From Lampris incognitus (taxonomy: Eukaryota; Chordata; Actinopteri; Lampriformes; Lampridae), in contig NC_079230.1 of NCBI RefSeq assembly GCF_029633865.1, positions 29,080,009-29,144,008 on the forward strand: a stretch of 64,000 bases of DNA. The letters are read 5' to 3'. The translations under genes were made by a program, and so were the position numbers. Of the stretch, positions 48,792 to 62,762 are shown one piece after another (the stretch's first letter is position 1; each line of letters opens with the position of its first letter). Below the pieces are notes generated by a model, which saw only the letters and a list, made by a program, of their open reading frames with translations, was not told where the DNA came from and searched no databases.

Positions 48792-50733
48792 CCGGAAAAC
48801 ACCAAAACATGAAGGAAGAAATCAGCGCATTGTGTGGTTAAAAGTAACAGTAGTAATACATTAGCTATCAATAATAGCTAGTAGCAAGCTTAGCTTGGAG
48901 CAGACAGGTATTTTTGTTGATTTTGGATGGATTAAGCTGGCCATGGGGTCTGCTATACTGTGACATCTATTGACGACATTGCGCTTCTTGCGTTCTGGGT
49001 TTCGGGAAGGGAAAGAAAATGACACCCCCTCCAAACTTTTCACATATCTAGTATCCGATCTGCAGATCCCATAGGCACACCGTTTCAGCATTTTGTTGTG
49101 TGTTTGAAAGCTTGACGGACCGTTGCTAAGGTCGGATTGGACAAGCACCGTTCTGGGGAGGTACTTTGCGAAAGCTCAATTGAACTCGAGGCGTTCTAGA
49201 GGAGTGTAAAGTCTACCTCGACTGTACACAGTTACGGCTCCTGATCGGTCTAAAGTCTACGGTGAGTGAACGCTCTAGACTAATCGGAAGCCGAAAGAGC
49301 CGATTGTAGCGTACCAGTCATAGGTCCCAGATGAGACGAGCATCAAAGCTTATCAAGAGGAAGAAGAGTGGTTTTCAAAGTTTACGGCGATGTTTGTTCT
49401 TCGATGATTCGTTTGAAGGAAAAGTGTTAGCTATAGCTATTAGCGATTTTCCATAGGAACAACTACACGAACTCACAGGCTGGCGCGAATTACAAGTGGA
49501 ACTACCCCGTAGTCGCCCTGTCGAGAGTCGTGTTTCCATAGCGACGTAGGAACCGCCGGGATCATGAGTTGACGTCAGCATTTTGCGACAGCTTTCACCG
49601 CGACGTAATTATCCCATCCAGGTGGCGGGAAATGTCGAGGTAAATCGTCTCGTTTCTCCTGGAGGACTCGAGCCCCCGCTGAACCTCGTCGGTGGCGTAG
49701 TCAGCCAACAAAGCCTGCACCTCCTCGTCTGTCGGTTTCTCGGCTGATTTCTCCATTTCGCTTGATCGAAATTAAGTTTGCTACCACACAGCTTGGTTGC
49801 TGGCTTATACAATTGCGCTTGTTGAACACCGAAGTAGAAGGCTGGTTGCTTCCGACGTTCAACCAATCGGCGTCGAGCCCCTCCCAGCAGGTTTTCAGGG
49901 CCGCTCAGAAGTACCGACCCCAGAGCAGGGACTAGAGACGCTCCCTTAAAAGTCCCAGTAAGAGTTCCGGTCAGGGGTAGTTCCTCTAGTGGAAACACCA
50001 GCAAAGCTGCCGGCCCCCTAAAAGGTTCGGGTAGTTCCGCTGGTGGAAAATGGCCTTATGAGTTGTGTTGACAGGTTGCTTCACAAGGGGCGTCACTCCA
50101 GATACTGAAAGCAAAGGTTCACCTACTTTTGCCACTCACAGATGTGCAATATTGGATCATTTTGCTCAATAAATGAATGAGCAAGTATCATATTTTTGTC
50201 TCATTTGTTTAATTGGGTTTTCTTCATCTACTTTTAGGACTCGTCGCCGGACCGAATCCCCGTGTTACCCCCGCCTTGATTGGTGTCGCTAAAGCCACAA
50301 TTGGCCGTGTGTGCGGGTGTGAAGCCGGATGTGAGTATGTGTCGAGGTGGCTGCAGTAGCGCCTCCTCTGATCGGTCGGGGCGCCTGTTCGGGGGAGAGG
50401 GAGAACTGGAGGAATAGCGTGATCCTGCCACGCGCTACGTCGCCCTGGCGAAACGCCTCACTGTCAGGGGAACGAAGCGGCTGGCGACTCCACATGCGTC
50501 GGAGGAGGCATGTGGTAGTCTGCAGCCCTCCCCGCAATGGCAGAGGGGATGGAGCAGAAACCGGGAGGGATCGGAAGAGTGGGGTGATTGGTCCCATATA
50601 ATTGGGGAGACAAAGAGGAACGAAACCCCGATGATGAATTAAGGGACGCAAGATTATTAACACGCCGAATGTCGTAAAGTTTGTGTTTTCCTGCCTTAAC
50701 GGGAACCATATTGTTTTTCTTTTGACATTTAAT

Positions 50734-50897
50734 CAGGGGAGAGCGCGAACGCAGTCCCCCACTACCAGAAATTATGCAGTCGAGATTCCCACGTTTGGCG
50801 AATTCGCACAGGTCAGCACAACCGGAGTGCAATGGTCAAGCCTCGCCGTGGGTGAACCACCTTCTTGATCATGGTGTCTCCCCTGCCAGGTAAGTAT
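50734..50897 (-). ncRNA. RNU1: U1 snRNA gene, copy 22
   Basis: Carries C99G (plus 50799). Appears identical to copy 21. Confidence 0.93.
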
Positions 50898-51025
50898 GAA
50901 CCTCAGCCATCGCACAGAGGACCTGATTCTGACACACATCTATCTGTATGACGGTGCCACGGCATCAAGTAAAGCGACTGCTTTGTCCTCACAGAAATCA
51001 AGGTTTGTTTCTTTTAACATGTAAA

Positions 51026-51164
51026 CGGGGGAGAGCGCGAACGCAGTCCCCCACTACCGGAAATGATGCAGTCCAGAGTCTATAACATTTGGGGAATTGA
51101 CCTTTCGCAAAGTCAGTTACCGTTGCTATGACCGTCAAGCCTTTCAGAACTATCCAGGAAGTAG
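51026..51164 (-). pseudogene. U1-like snRNA relic, copy 22
   Basis: Majority form. Confidence 0.8.
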
Positions 51165-53106
51165 CCGGAAAACACCAAAACATGAAGGAAGAAATCAGCG
51201 CATTGTGTGGTTAAAAGTAACAGTAGTAATACATTAGCTATCAATAATAGCTAGTAGCAAGCTTAGCTTGGAGCAGACAGGTATTTTTGTTGATTTTGGA
51301 TGGATTAAGCTGGCCATGGGGTCTGCTATACTGTGACATCTATTGACGACATTGCGCTTCTTGCGTTCTGGGTTTCGGGAAGGGAAAGAAAATGACACCC
51401 CCTCCAAACTTTTCACATATCTAGTATCCGATCTGCAGATCCCATAGGCACACCGTTTCAGCATTTTGTTGTGTGTTTGAAAGCTTGACGGACCGTTGCT
51501 AAGGTCGGATTGGACAAGCACCGTTCTGGGGAGGTACTTTGCGAAAGCTCAATTGAACTCGAGGCGTTCTAGAGGAGTGTAAAGTCTACCTCGACTGTAC
51601 ACAGTTACGGCTCCTGATCGGTCTAAAGTCTACGGTGAGTGAACGCTCTAGACTAATCGGAAGCCGAAAGAGCCGATTGTAGCGTACCAGTCATAGGTCC
51701 CAGATGAGACGAGCATCAAAGCTTATCAAGAGGAAGAAGAGTGGTTTTCAAAGTTTACGGCGATGTTTGTTCTTCGATGATTCGTTTGAAGGAAAAGTGT
51801 TAGCTATAGCTATTAGCGATTTTCCATAGGAACAACTACACGAACTCACAGGCTGGCGCGAATTACAAGTGGAACTACCCCGTAGTCGCCCTGTCGAGAG
51901 TCGTGTTTCCATAGCGACGTAGGAACCGCCGGGATCATGAGTTGACGTCAGCATTTTGCGACAGCTTTCACCGCGACGTAATTATCCCATCCAGGTGGCG
52001 GGAAATGTCGAGGTAAATCGTCTCGTTTCTCCTGGAGGACTCGAGCCCCCGCTGAACCTCGTCGGTGGCGTAGTCAGCCAACAAAGCCTGCACCTCCTCG
52101 TCTGTCGGTTTCTCGGCTGATTTCTCCATTTCGCTTGATCGAAATTAAGTTTGCTACCACACAGCTTGGTTGCTGGCTTATACAATTGCGCTTGTTGAAC
52201 ACCGAAGTAGAAGGCTGGTTGCTTCCGACGTTCAACCAATCGGCGTCGAGCCCCTCCCAGCAGGTTTTCAGGGCCGCTCAGAAGTACCGACCCCAGAGCA
52301 GGGACTAGAGACGCTCCCTTAAAAGTCCCAGTAAGAGTTCCGGTCAGGGGTAGTTCCTCTAGTGGAAACACCAGCAAAGCTGCCGGCCCCCTAAAAGGTT
52401 CGGGTAGTTCCGCTGGTGGAAAATGGCCTTATGAGTTGTGTTGACAGGTTGCTTCACAAGGGGCGTCACTCCAGATACTGAAAGCAAAGGTTCACCTACT
52501 TTTGCCACTCACAGATGTGCAATATTGGATCATTTTGCTCAATAAATGAATGAGCAAGTATCATATTTTTGTCTCATTTGTTTAATTGGGTTTTCTTCAT
52601 CTACTTTTAGGACTCGTCGCCGGACCGAATCCCCGTGTTACCCCCGCCTTGATTGGTGTCGCTAAAGCCACAATTGGCCGTGTGTGCGGGTGTGAAGCCG
52701 GATGTGAGTATGTGTCGAGGTGGCTGCAGTAGCGCCTCCTCTGATCGGTCGGGGCGCCTGTTCGGGGGAGAGGGAGAACTGGAGGAATAGCGTGATCCTG
52801 CCACGCGCTACGTCGCCCTGGCGAAACGCCTCACTGTCAGGGGAACGAAGCGGCTGGCGACTCCACATGCGTCGGAGGAGGCATGTGGTAGTCTGCAGCC
52901 CTCCCCGCAATGGCAGAGGGGATGGAGCAGAAACCGGGAGGGATCGGAAGAGTGGGGTGATTGGTCCCATATAATTGGGGAGACAAAGAGGAACGAAACC
53001 CCGATGATGAATTAAGGGACGCAAGATTATTAACACACCGAATGTCGTAAAGTTTGTGTTTTCCTGCCTTAACGGGAACCATATTGTTTTTCTTTTGACA
53101 TTTAAT

Positions 53107-53270
53107 CAGGGGAGAGCGCGAACGCAGTCCCCCACTACCAGAAATTATGCAGTCGAGATTCCCACGTTTGGCGAATTCGCACAGGTCAGCACAACCGGAG
53201 TGCAATGGTCAAGCCTCGCCGTGGGTGAACCACCTTCTTGATCATGGTGTCTCCCCTGCCAGGTAAGTAT
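53107..53270 (-). ncRNA. RNU1: U1 snRNA gene, copy 23
   Basis: Carries C99G (plus 53172). The rest of its unit, beyond the THAP relic, matches unit 25 instead, so it is a mosaic. Confidence 0.93.
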
Positions 53271-53398
53271 GAACCTCAGCCATCGCACAGAGGACCTGAT
53301 TCTGACACACATCTATCTGTATGACGGTGCCACGGCATCAAGTAAAGCGACTGCTTTGTCCTCACAGAAATCAAGGTTTGTTTCTTTTAACATGTAAA

Positions 53399-53537
53399 CG
53401 GGGGAGAGCGCGAACGCAGTCCCCCACTACCGGAAATGATGCAGTCCAGAGTCTATAACATTTGGGGAATTGACCTTTCGCAAAGTCAGTTACCGTTGCT
53501 ATGACCGTCAAGCCTTTCAGAACTATCCAGGAAGTAG
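53399..53537 (-). pseudogene. U1-like snRNA relic, copy 23
   Basis: Majority form, with the changed PSE-like element. Confidence 0.8.
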
Positions 53538-55479
53538 CCGGAAAACACCAAAACATGAAGGAAGAAATCAGCGCATTGTGTGGTTAAAAGTAGCAGTAGT
53601 AATACATTAGCTATCAATAATAGCTAGTAGCAAGCTTAGCTTGGAGCAGACAGGTATTTTTGTTGATTTTGGATGGATTAAGCTGGCCATGGGGTCTGCT
53701 ATACTGTGACATCTATTGACGACATTGCGCTTCTTGCGTTCTGGGTTTCGGGAAGGGAAAGAAAATGACACCCCCTCCAAACTTTTCACATATCTAGTAT
53801 CCGATCTGCAGATCCCATAGGCACACCGTTTCAGTATTTTGTTGTGCGTTTGAAAGCTTGACGGACCGTTGCTAAGGTCGGATTGGACAAGCACCGTTCT
53901 GGGGAGGTACTTTGCGAAAGCTCAATTGAACTCGAGGCGTTCTAGAGGAGTGTAAAGTCTACCTCGACTGTACACAGTTACGGCTCCTGATCGGTCAAAA
54001 GTCTACGGTGAGTGAACGCTCTAGACTAATCGGAAGCCGAAAGAGCCGATTGGAGCGTACCAGTCATAGGTCCCATATGAGACGAGCATCAAAGCTTATC
54101 AAGAGGAAGAAGAGTGGTTTTCAAAGTTTACGGCGATGTTTGTTCTTCGATGATTCGTTTGAAGGAAAGGTGTTAGCTATAGCTATTAGCGATTTTCCAT
54201 AGGAACAACTACACGAACTCACAGGCTGGCGCGAATTACAAGTGGAACTACCCCGTAGTCGCCCTGTCGAGAGTCGTGTTTCCATAGCGACGTAGGAACC
54301 GCCGGGATCATGAGTTGACGTCAACATTTTGCGACAGCTTTCACCGCGACGTAATTATCCCATCCAGGTGGCGGGAAATGTCGAGGTAAATCGTCTCGTT
54401 TCTCCTGGAGGACTCGAGCCCCCGCTGAACCTCGTCGGTGGCGTAGTCAGCCAACAAAGCCTGCACCTCCTCGTCTGTCCGTTTCTCGGCTGATTTCTCC
54501 ATTTCGCTTGATCGAAATTAAGTTTGCTACCACACAGCTTGGTTGCTGGCTTATACAATTGCGCTTGTTGAACACCGAAGTAGAAGGCTGGTTGCTTCCG
54601 ACGTTCAACCAATCGGCGTCGAGCCCCTCCCAGCAGGTTTTCAGGGCCGCTCAGAAGTACCGACCCCAGAGCAGGGACTAGAGACGCTCCCTTAAAAGTC
54701 CCAGTAAGAGTTCCGGTCAGGGGTAGTTCCTCTAGTGGAAACACCAGCAAAGCTGCCGGCCCCCTAAAAGGTTCGGGTAGTTCCGCTGGTGGAAAATGGC
54801 CTTATGAGTTGTGTTGACAGGTTGCTTCACAAGGGGCGTCACTCCAGATACTGAAAGCAAAGGTTCACCTACTTTTGCCACTCACAGATGTGAAATATTG
54901 GATCATTTTGCTCAATAAATGAATGAGCAAGTATCATATTTTTGTCTCATTTGTTTAATTGGGTTTTCTTCATCTACTTTTAGGACTCGTCGCCGGACCG
55001 AATCCCCGTGTTACCCCCGCCTTGATTGGTGTCGCTAAAGCCACAATTGGCCGTGTGTGCGGGTGTGAAGCCGGATGTGAGTATGTGTCGAGGTGGCTGC
55101 AGTAGCGCCTCCTCTGATCGGTCGGGGCGCCTGTTCGGGGGAGAGGGAGAACTGGAGGAATAGCGTGATCCTGCCACGCGCTACGTCGCCCTGGCGAAAC
55201 GCCTCACTGTCAGGGGAACGAAGCGGCTGGCGACTCCACATGCGTCGGAGGAGGCATGTGGTAGTCTGCAGCCCTCCCCGCAATGGCAGAGGGGATGGAG
55301 CAGAAACCGGGAGGGATCGGAAGAGTGGGGTAATTGGTCCCATATAATTGGGGAGACAAAGAGGAACGAAACCCCGATGATGAATTAAGGGACGCAAGAT
55401 TATTAACACGCCGAATGTCGTAAAGTTTGTGTTTTCCTGCCGTAACGGGAACCATATTGTTTTTCTTTTGACATTTAAT

Positions 55480-55643
55480 CAGGGGAGAGCGCGAACGCAG
55501 TCCCCCACTACCAGAAATTATGCAGTCGAGATTCCCACGTTTGGGGAATTCGCACAGGTCAGCACAACCGGAGTGCAATGGTCAAGCCTCGCCGTGGATG
55601 AACCACCTTCTTGATCATGGTGTCTCCCCTGCCAGGTAAGTAT
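55480..55643 (-). ncRNA. RNU1: U1 snRNA gene, copy 24
   Basis: Carries C46U (plus 55598) in the 3' strand of stem-loop 1. Copy 26 shares it and a CCGTAAC variant in the 3' flank. Confidence 0.95.
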
Positions 55644-55771
55644 GAACCCCAGCCATCGCACAGAGGAGCTGATTCTGACACACATCTATCTGTATGACGG
55701 TGCCACGGCATCAAGTAAAGCGACTGCTTTGTCCTCACAGAAATCAAGGTTTGTTTCTTTTAACATGTAAA

Positions 55772-55910
55772 CGGGGGAGAGCGCGAACGCAGTCCCCCAC
55801 TACCGGAAATGATGCAGTCCAGAGTCTATAACATTTGGGGAATTGACCTTTCGCAAAGTCAGTTACCGTTGCTATGACCGTCAAGCATTTCAGAACTATC
55901 CAGGAAGTAG
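55772..55910 (-). pseudogene. U1-like snRNA relic, copy 24
   Basis: AAGCATTT variant, with the changed PSE-like element. Confidence 0.8.
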
Positions 55911-57852
55911 CCGGAAAACACCAAAACATGAAGGAAGAAATCAGCGCATTGTGTGGTTAAAAGTAGCAGTAGTAATACATTAGCTATCAATAATAGCTAG
56001 TAGCAAGCTTAGCTTGGAGCAGACAGGTATTTTTGTTGATTTTGGATGGATTAAGCTGGCCATGGGGTCTGCTATACTGTGACATCTATTGACGACATTG
56101 CGCTTCTTGCGTTCTGGGTTTCGGGAAGGGAAAGAAAATGACACCCCCTCCAAACTTTTCACATATCTAGTATCCGATCTGCAGATCCCATAGGCACACC
56201 GTTTCAGCATTTTGTTGTGTGTTTGAAAGCTTGACGGACCGTTGCTAAGGTCGGATTGGACAAGCACCGTTCTGGGGAGGTACTTTGCGAAAGCTCAATT
56301 GAACTCGAGGCGTTCTAGAGGAGTGTAAAGTCTACCTCGACTGTACACAGTTACGGCTCCTGATCGGTCTAAAGTCTACGGTGAGTGAACGCTCTAGACT
56401 AATCGGAAGCCGAAAGAGCCGATTGTAGCGTACCAGTCATAGGTCCCAGATGAGACGAGCATCAAAGCTTATCAAGAGGAAGAAGAGTGGTTTTCAAAGT
56501 TTACGGCGATGTTTGTTCTTCGATGATTCGTTTGAAGGAAAAGTGTTTGCTATAGCTATTAGCGATTTTCCATAGGAACAACTACACGAACTCACAGGCT
56601 GGCGCGAATTACAAGTGGAACTACCCCGTAGTCGCCCTGTCGAGAGTCGTGTTTCCATAGCGACGTAGGAACCGCCGGGATCATGAGTTGACGTCAGCAT
56701 TTTGCGACAGCTTTCACCGCGACGTAATTATCCCATCCAGGTGGCGGGAAATGTCGAGGTAAATCGTCTCGTTTCTCCTGGAGGACTCGAGCCCCCGCTG
56801 AACCTCGTCGGTGGCGTAGTCAGCCAACAAAGCCTGCACCTCCTCGTCTGTCCGTTTCTCGGCTGATTTCTCCATTTCGCTTGATCGAAATTAAGTTTGC
56901 TACCACACAGCTTGGTTGCTGGCTTATACAATTGCGCTTGTTGAACACCGAAGTAGAAGGCTGGTTGCTTCCGACGTTCAACCAATCGGCGTCGAGCCCC
57001 TCCCAGCAGGTTTTCAGGGCCGCTCAGAAGTACCGACCCCAGAGCAGGGACTAGAGACGCTCCCTTAAAAGTCCCAGTAAGAGTTCCGGTCAGGGGTAGT
57101 TCCTCTAGTGGAAACACCAGCAAAGCTGCCGGCCCCCTAAAAGGTTCGGGTAGTTCCGCTGGTGGAAAATGGCCTTATGAGTTGTGTTGACAGGTTGCTT
57201 CACAAGGGGCGTCACTCCAGATACTGAAAGCAAAGGTTCACCTACTTTTGCCACTCACAGATGTGCAATATTGGATCATTTTGCTCAATAAATGAATGAG
57301 CAAGTATCATATTTTTGTCTCATTTGTTTAATTGGGTTTTCTTCATCTACTTTTAGGACTCGTCGCCGGACCGAATCCCCGTGTTACCCCCGCCTTGATT
57401 GGTGTCGCTAAAGCCACAATTGGCCGTGTGTGCGGGTGTGAAGCCGGATGTGAGTATGTGTCGAGGTGGCTGCAGTAGCGCCTCCTCTGATCGGTCGGGG
57501 CGCCTGTTCGGGGGAGAGGGAGAACTGGAGGAATAGCGTGATCCCGCCACGCGCTACGTCGCCCTGGCGAAACGCCTCACTGTCAGGGGAACGAAGCGGC
57601 TGGCGACTCCACATGCGTCGGAGGAGGCATGTGGTAGTCTGCAGCCCTCCCCGCAATGGCAGAGGGGATGGAGCAGAAACCGGGAGGGATCGGAAGAGTG
57701 GGGTAATTGGTCCCATATAATTGGGGAGACAAAGAGGAACGAAACCCCGATGATGAATTAAGGGACGCAAGATTATTAACACGCCAAATGTCGTAAAGTT
57801 TGTGTTTTCCTGCCTTAACGGGAACCATATTGTTTTTCTTTTGACATTTAAT

Positions 57853-58016
57853 CAGGGGAGAGCGCGAACGCAGTCCCCCACTACCAGATATTATGCAGTC
57901 GAGATTCCCACGTTTGGGGAATTCGCACAAATCATCACAACCGGAGTGCAATGGTCAAGCCTCGCCGTAGGTGAACCACCTTCTTGATCATGGTGTCTCC
58001 CCTGCCAGGTAAGTAT
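57853..58016 (-). ncRNA. RNU1: U1 snRNA gene, copy 25 (Sm site damaged)
   Basis: Five changes: U128A in the middle of the Sm site (plus 57889, giving AATATCTGG), C87U (57930), C86U (57931), C82A (57935) and C48U (57969). Interrupting the uridine tract should weaken Sm ring assembly, and stem-loop 2 loses pairs. The 5' end and the U1A and U1-70K loops remain. This is the most likely non-functional U1 of the 27. Confidence 0.75.
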
Positions 58017-58144
58017 GAACCCCAGCCATCGCACAGAGGAGCTGATTCTGACACACATCTATCTGTATGACGGTGCCACGGCATCAAGTAAAGCGACTGC
58101 TTTGTCCTCACAGAAATCAAGGTTTGTTTCTTTTAACATGTAAA

Positions 58145-58283
58145 CGGGGGAGAGCGCGAACGCAGTCCCCCACTACCGGAAATGATGCAGTCCAGAGTCT
58201 ATAACATTTGGGGAATTGACCTTTCGCAAAGTCAGTTACCGTTGCTATGACCGTCAAGCCTTTCAGAACTATCCAGGAAGTAG
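58145..58283 (-). pseudogene. U1-like snRNA relic, copy 25
   Basis: Majority form with the changed PSE-like element, while the adjacent U1 copy 25 is the most damaged of all. Confidence 0.8.
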
Positions 58284-60225
58284 CCGGAAAACACCAAAAC
58301 ATGAAGGAAGAAATCAGCGCATTGTGTGGTTAAAAGTAGCAGTAGTAATACATTAGCTATCAATAATAGCTAGTAGCAAGCTTAGCTTGGAGCAGACAGG
58401 TATTTTTGTTGATTTTGGATGGATTAAGCTGGCCATGGGGTCTGCTATACTGTGACATCTATTGACGACATTGCGCTTCTTGCGTTCTGGGTTTCGGGAA
58501 GGGAAAGAAAATGACACCCCCTCCAAACTTTTCACATATCTAGTATCCGATCTGCAGATCCCATAGGCACACCGTTTCAGTATTTTGTTGTGCGTTTGAA
58601 AGCTTGACGGACCGTTGCTAAGGTCGGATTGGACAAGCACCGTTCTGGGGAGGTACTTTGCGAAAGCTCAATTGAACTCGAGGCGTTCTAGAGGAGTGTA
58701 AAGTCTACCTCGACTGTACACAGTTACGGCTCCTGATCGGTCAAAAGTCTACGGTGAGTGAACGCTCTAGACTAATCGGAAGCCGAAAGAGCCGATTGGA
58801 GCGTACCAGTCATAGGTCCCATATGAGACGAGCATCAAAGCTTATCAAGAGGAAGAAGAGTGGTTTTCAAAGTTTACGGCGATGTTTGTTCTTCGATGAT
58901 TCGTTTGAAGGAAAGGTGTTAGCTATAGCTATTAGCGATTTTCCATAGGAACAACTACACGAACTCACAGGCTGGCGCGAATTACAAGTGGAACTACCCC
59001 GTAGTCGCCCTGTCGAGAGTCGTGTTTCCATAGCGACGTAGGAACCGCCGGGATCATGAGTTGACGTCAACATTTTGCGACAGCTTTCACCGCGACGTAA
59101 TTATCCCATCCAGGTGGCGGGAAATGTCGAGGTAAATCGTCTCGTTTCTCCTGGAGGACTCGAGCCCCCGCTGAACCTCGTCGGTGGCGTAGTCAGCCAA
59201 CAAAGCCTGCACCTCCTCGTCTGTCCGTTTCTCGGCTGATTTCTCCATTTCGCTTGATCGAAATTAAGTTTGCTACCACACAGCTTGGTTGCTGGCTTAT
59301 ACAATTGCGCTTGTTGAACACCGAAGTAGAAGGCTGGTTGCTTCCGACGTTCAACCAATCGGCGTCGAGCCCCTCCCAGCAGGTTTTCAGGGCCGCTCAG
59401 AAGTACCGACCCCAGAGCAGGGACTAGAGACGCTCCCTTAAAAGTCCCAGTAAGAGTTCCGGTCAGGGGTAGTTCCTCTAGTGGAAACACCAGCAAAGCT
59501 GCCGGCCCCCTAAAAGGTTCGGGTAGTTCCGCTGGTGGAAAATGGCCTTATGAGTTGTGTTGACAGGTTGCTTCACAAGGGGCGTCACTCCAGATACTGA
59601 AAGCAAAGGTTCACCTACTTTTGCCACTCACAGATGTGAAATATTGGATCATTTTGCTCAATAAATGAATGAGCAAGTATCATATTTTTGTCTCATTTGT
59701 TTAATTGGGTTTTCTTCATCTACTTTTAGGACTCGTCGCCGGACCGAATCCCCGTGTTACCCCCGCCTTGATTGGTGTCGCTAAAGCCACAATTGGCCGT
59801 GTGTGCGGGTGTGAAGCCGGATGTGAGTATGTGTCGAGGTGGCTGCAGTAGCGCCTCCTCTGATCGGTCGGGGCGCCTGTTCGGGGGAGAGGGAGAACTG
59901 GAGGAATAGCGTGATCCTGCCACGCGCTACGTCGCCCTGGCGAAACGCCTCACTGTCAGGGGAACGAAGCGGCTGGCGACTCCACATGCGTCGGAGGAGG
60001 CATGTGGTAGTCTGCAGCCCTCCCCGCAATGGCAGAGGGGATGGAGCAGAAACCGGGAGGGATCGGAAGAGTGGGGTAATTGGTCCCATATAATTGGGGA
60101 GACAAAGAGGAACGAAACCCCGATGATGAATTAAGGGACGCAAGATTATTAACACGCCGAATGTCGTAAAGTTTGTGTTTTCCTGCCGTAACGGGAACCA
60201 TATTGTTTTTCTTTTGACATTTAAT

Positions 60226-60389
60226 CAGGGGAGAGCGCGAACGCAGTCCCCCACTACCAGAAATTATGCAGTCGAGATTCCCACGTTTGGGGAATTCGCA
60301 CAGGTCAGCACAACCGGAGTGCAATGGTCAAGCCTCGCCGTGGATGAACCACCTTCTTGATCATGGTGTCTCCCCTGCCAGGTAAGTAT
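60226..60389 (-). ncRNA. RNU1: U1 snRNA gene, copy 26
   Basis: Carries C46U (plus 60344), as in copy 24 two units away. Confidence 0.95.
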
Positions 60390-60517
60390 GAACCCCAGCC
60401 ATCGCACAGAGGAGCTGATTCTGACACACATCTATCTGTATGACGGTGCCACGGCATCAAGTAAAGCGACTGCTTTGTCCTCACAGAAATCAAGGTTTGT
60501 TTCTTTTAACATGTAAA

Positions 60518-60656
60518 CGGGGGAGAGCGCGAACGCAGTCCCCCACTACCGGAAATGATGCAGTCCAGAGTCTATAACATTTGGGGAATTGACCTTTCGC
60601 AAAGTCAGTTACCGTTGCTATGACCGTCAAGCCTTTCAGAACTATCCAGGAAGTAG
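60518..60656 (-). pseudogene. U1-like snRNA relic, copy 26
   Basis: Majority form, with the changed PSE-like element. Confidence 0.8.
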
Positions 60657-62598
60657 CCGGAAAACACCAAAACATGAAGGAAGAAATCAGCGCATTGTGT
60701 GGTTAAAAGTAGCAGTAGTAATACATTAGCTATCAATAATAGCTAGTAGCAAGCTTAGCTTGGAGCAGACAGGTATTTTTGTTGATTTTGGATGGATTAA
60801 GCTGGCCATGGGGTCTGCTATACTGTGACATCTATTGACGACATTGCGCTTCTTGCGTTCTGGGTTTCGGGAAGGGAAAGAAAATGACACCCCCTCCAAA
60901 CTTTTCACATATCTAGTATCCGATCTGCAGATCCCATAGGCACACCGTTTCAGCATTTTGTTGTGTGTTTGAAAGCTTGACGGACCGTTGCTAAGGTCGG
61001 ATTGGACAAGCACCGTTCTGGGGAGGTACTTTGCGAAAGCTCAATTGAACTCGAGGCGTTCTAGAGGAGTGTAAAGTCTACCTCGACTGTACACAGTTAC
61101 GGCTCCTGATCGGTCTAAAGTCTACGGTGAGTGAACGCTCTAGACTAATCGGAAGCCGAAAGAGCCGATTGTAGCGTACCAGTCATAGGTCCCAGATGAG
61201 ACGAGCATCAAAGCTTATCAAGAGGAAGAAGAGTGGTTTTCAAAGTTTACGGCGATGTTTGTTCTTCGATGATTCGTTTGAAGGAAAAGTGTTTGCTATA
61301 GCTATTAGCGATTTTCCATAGGAACAACTACACGAACTCACAGGCTGGCGCGAATTACAAGTGGAACTACCCCGTAGTCGCCCTGTCGAGAGTCGTGTTT
61401 CCATAGCGACGTAGGAACCGCCGGGATCATGAGTTGACGTCAGCATTTTGCGACAGCTTTCACCGCGACGTAATTATCCCATCCAGGTGGCGGGAAATGT
61501 CGAGGTAAATCGTCTCGTTTCTCCTGGAGGACTCGAGCCCCCGCTGAACCTCGTCGGTGGCGTAGTCAGCCAACAAAGCCTGCACCTCCTCGTCTGTCCG
61601 TTTCTCGGCTGATTTCTCCATTTCGCTTGATCGAAATTAAGTTTGCTACCACACAGCTTGGTTGCTGGCTTATACAATTGCGCTTGTTGAACACCGAAGT
61701 AGAAGGCTGGTTGCTTCCGACGTTCAACCAATCGGCGTCGAGCCCCTCCCAGCAGGTTTTCAGGGCCGCTCAGAAGTACCGACCCCAGAGCAGGGACTAG
61801 AGACGCTCCCTTAAAAGTCCCAGTAAGAGTTCCGGTCAGGGGTAGTTCCTCTAGTGGAAACACCAGCAAAGCTGCCGGCCCCCTAAAAGGTTCGGGTAGT
61901 TCCGCTGGTGGAAAATGGCCTTATGCGTTGTGTTGACAGGTTGCTTCACAAGGGGCTTCACTCCAGATACTGAAAGCAAAGGTTCACCTACTTTTGCCAC
62001 TCACAGATGTGAAATATTGGATCATTTTGCTCAATAAATGAATGAGCAAGTATCATATTTTTGTCTCATTTGTTTAATTGGGTTTTCTTCATCTACTTTT
62101 AGGACTCGTCGCCGGACCGAATCCCCGTGTTACCCCCGCCTTGATTGGTGTCGCTAAAGCCACAATTGGCCGTGTGTGCGGGTGTGAAGCCGGATGTGAG
62201 TATGTGTCGAGGTGGCTGCAGTAGCGCCTCCTCTGATCGGTCGGGGCGCCTGTTCGGGGGAGAGGGAGAACTGGAGGAATAGCGTGATCCTGCCACGCGC
62301 TACGTCGCCCTGGCGAAACGCCTCACTGTCAGGGGAACGAAGCGGCTGGCGACTCCACATGCGTCGGAGGAGGCATGTGGTAGTCTGCAGCCCTCCCCGC
62401 AATGGCAGAGGGGATGGAGCAGAAACCGGGAGGGATCGGAAGAGTGGGGTAATTGGTCCCATATAATTGGGGAGACAAAGAGGAACGAAACCCCGATGAT
62501 GAATTAAGGGACGCAAGATTATTAACACGCCGAATGTCGTAAAGTTTGTGTTTTCCTGCCTTAACGGGAACCATATTGTTTTTCTTTTGACATTTAAT

Positions 62599-62762
62599 CA
62601 GGGGAGAGCGCGAACGCAGTCCCCCACTACCAGAAATTATGCAGTCGAGATTCCCACGTTTGGGGAATTCGCACAGGTCAGCACAACCGGAGTGCAATGG
62701 TCAAGCCTCGCCGTGGGTGAACCACCTTCTTGATCATGGTGTCTCCCCTGCCAGGTAAGTAT
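62599..62762 (-). ncRNA. RNU1: U1 snRNA gene, copy 27
   Basis: Majority sequence in the 164 nt. A private change lies just upstream, near 62767. Confidence 0.97.
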
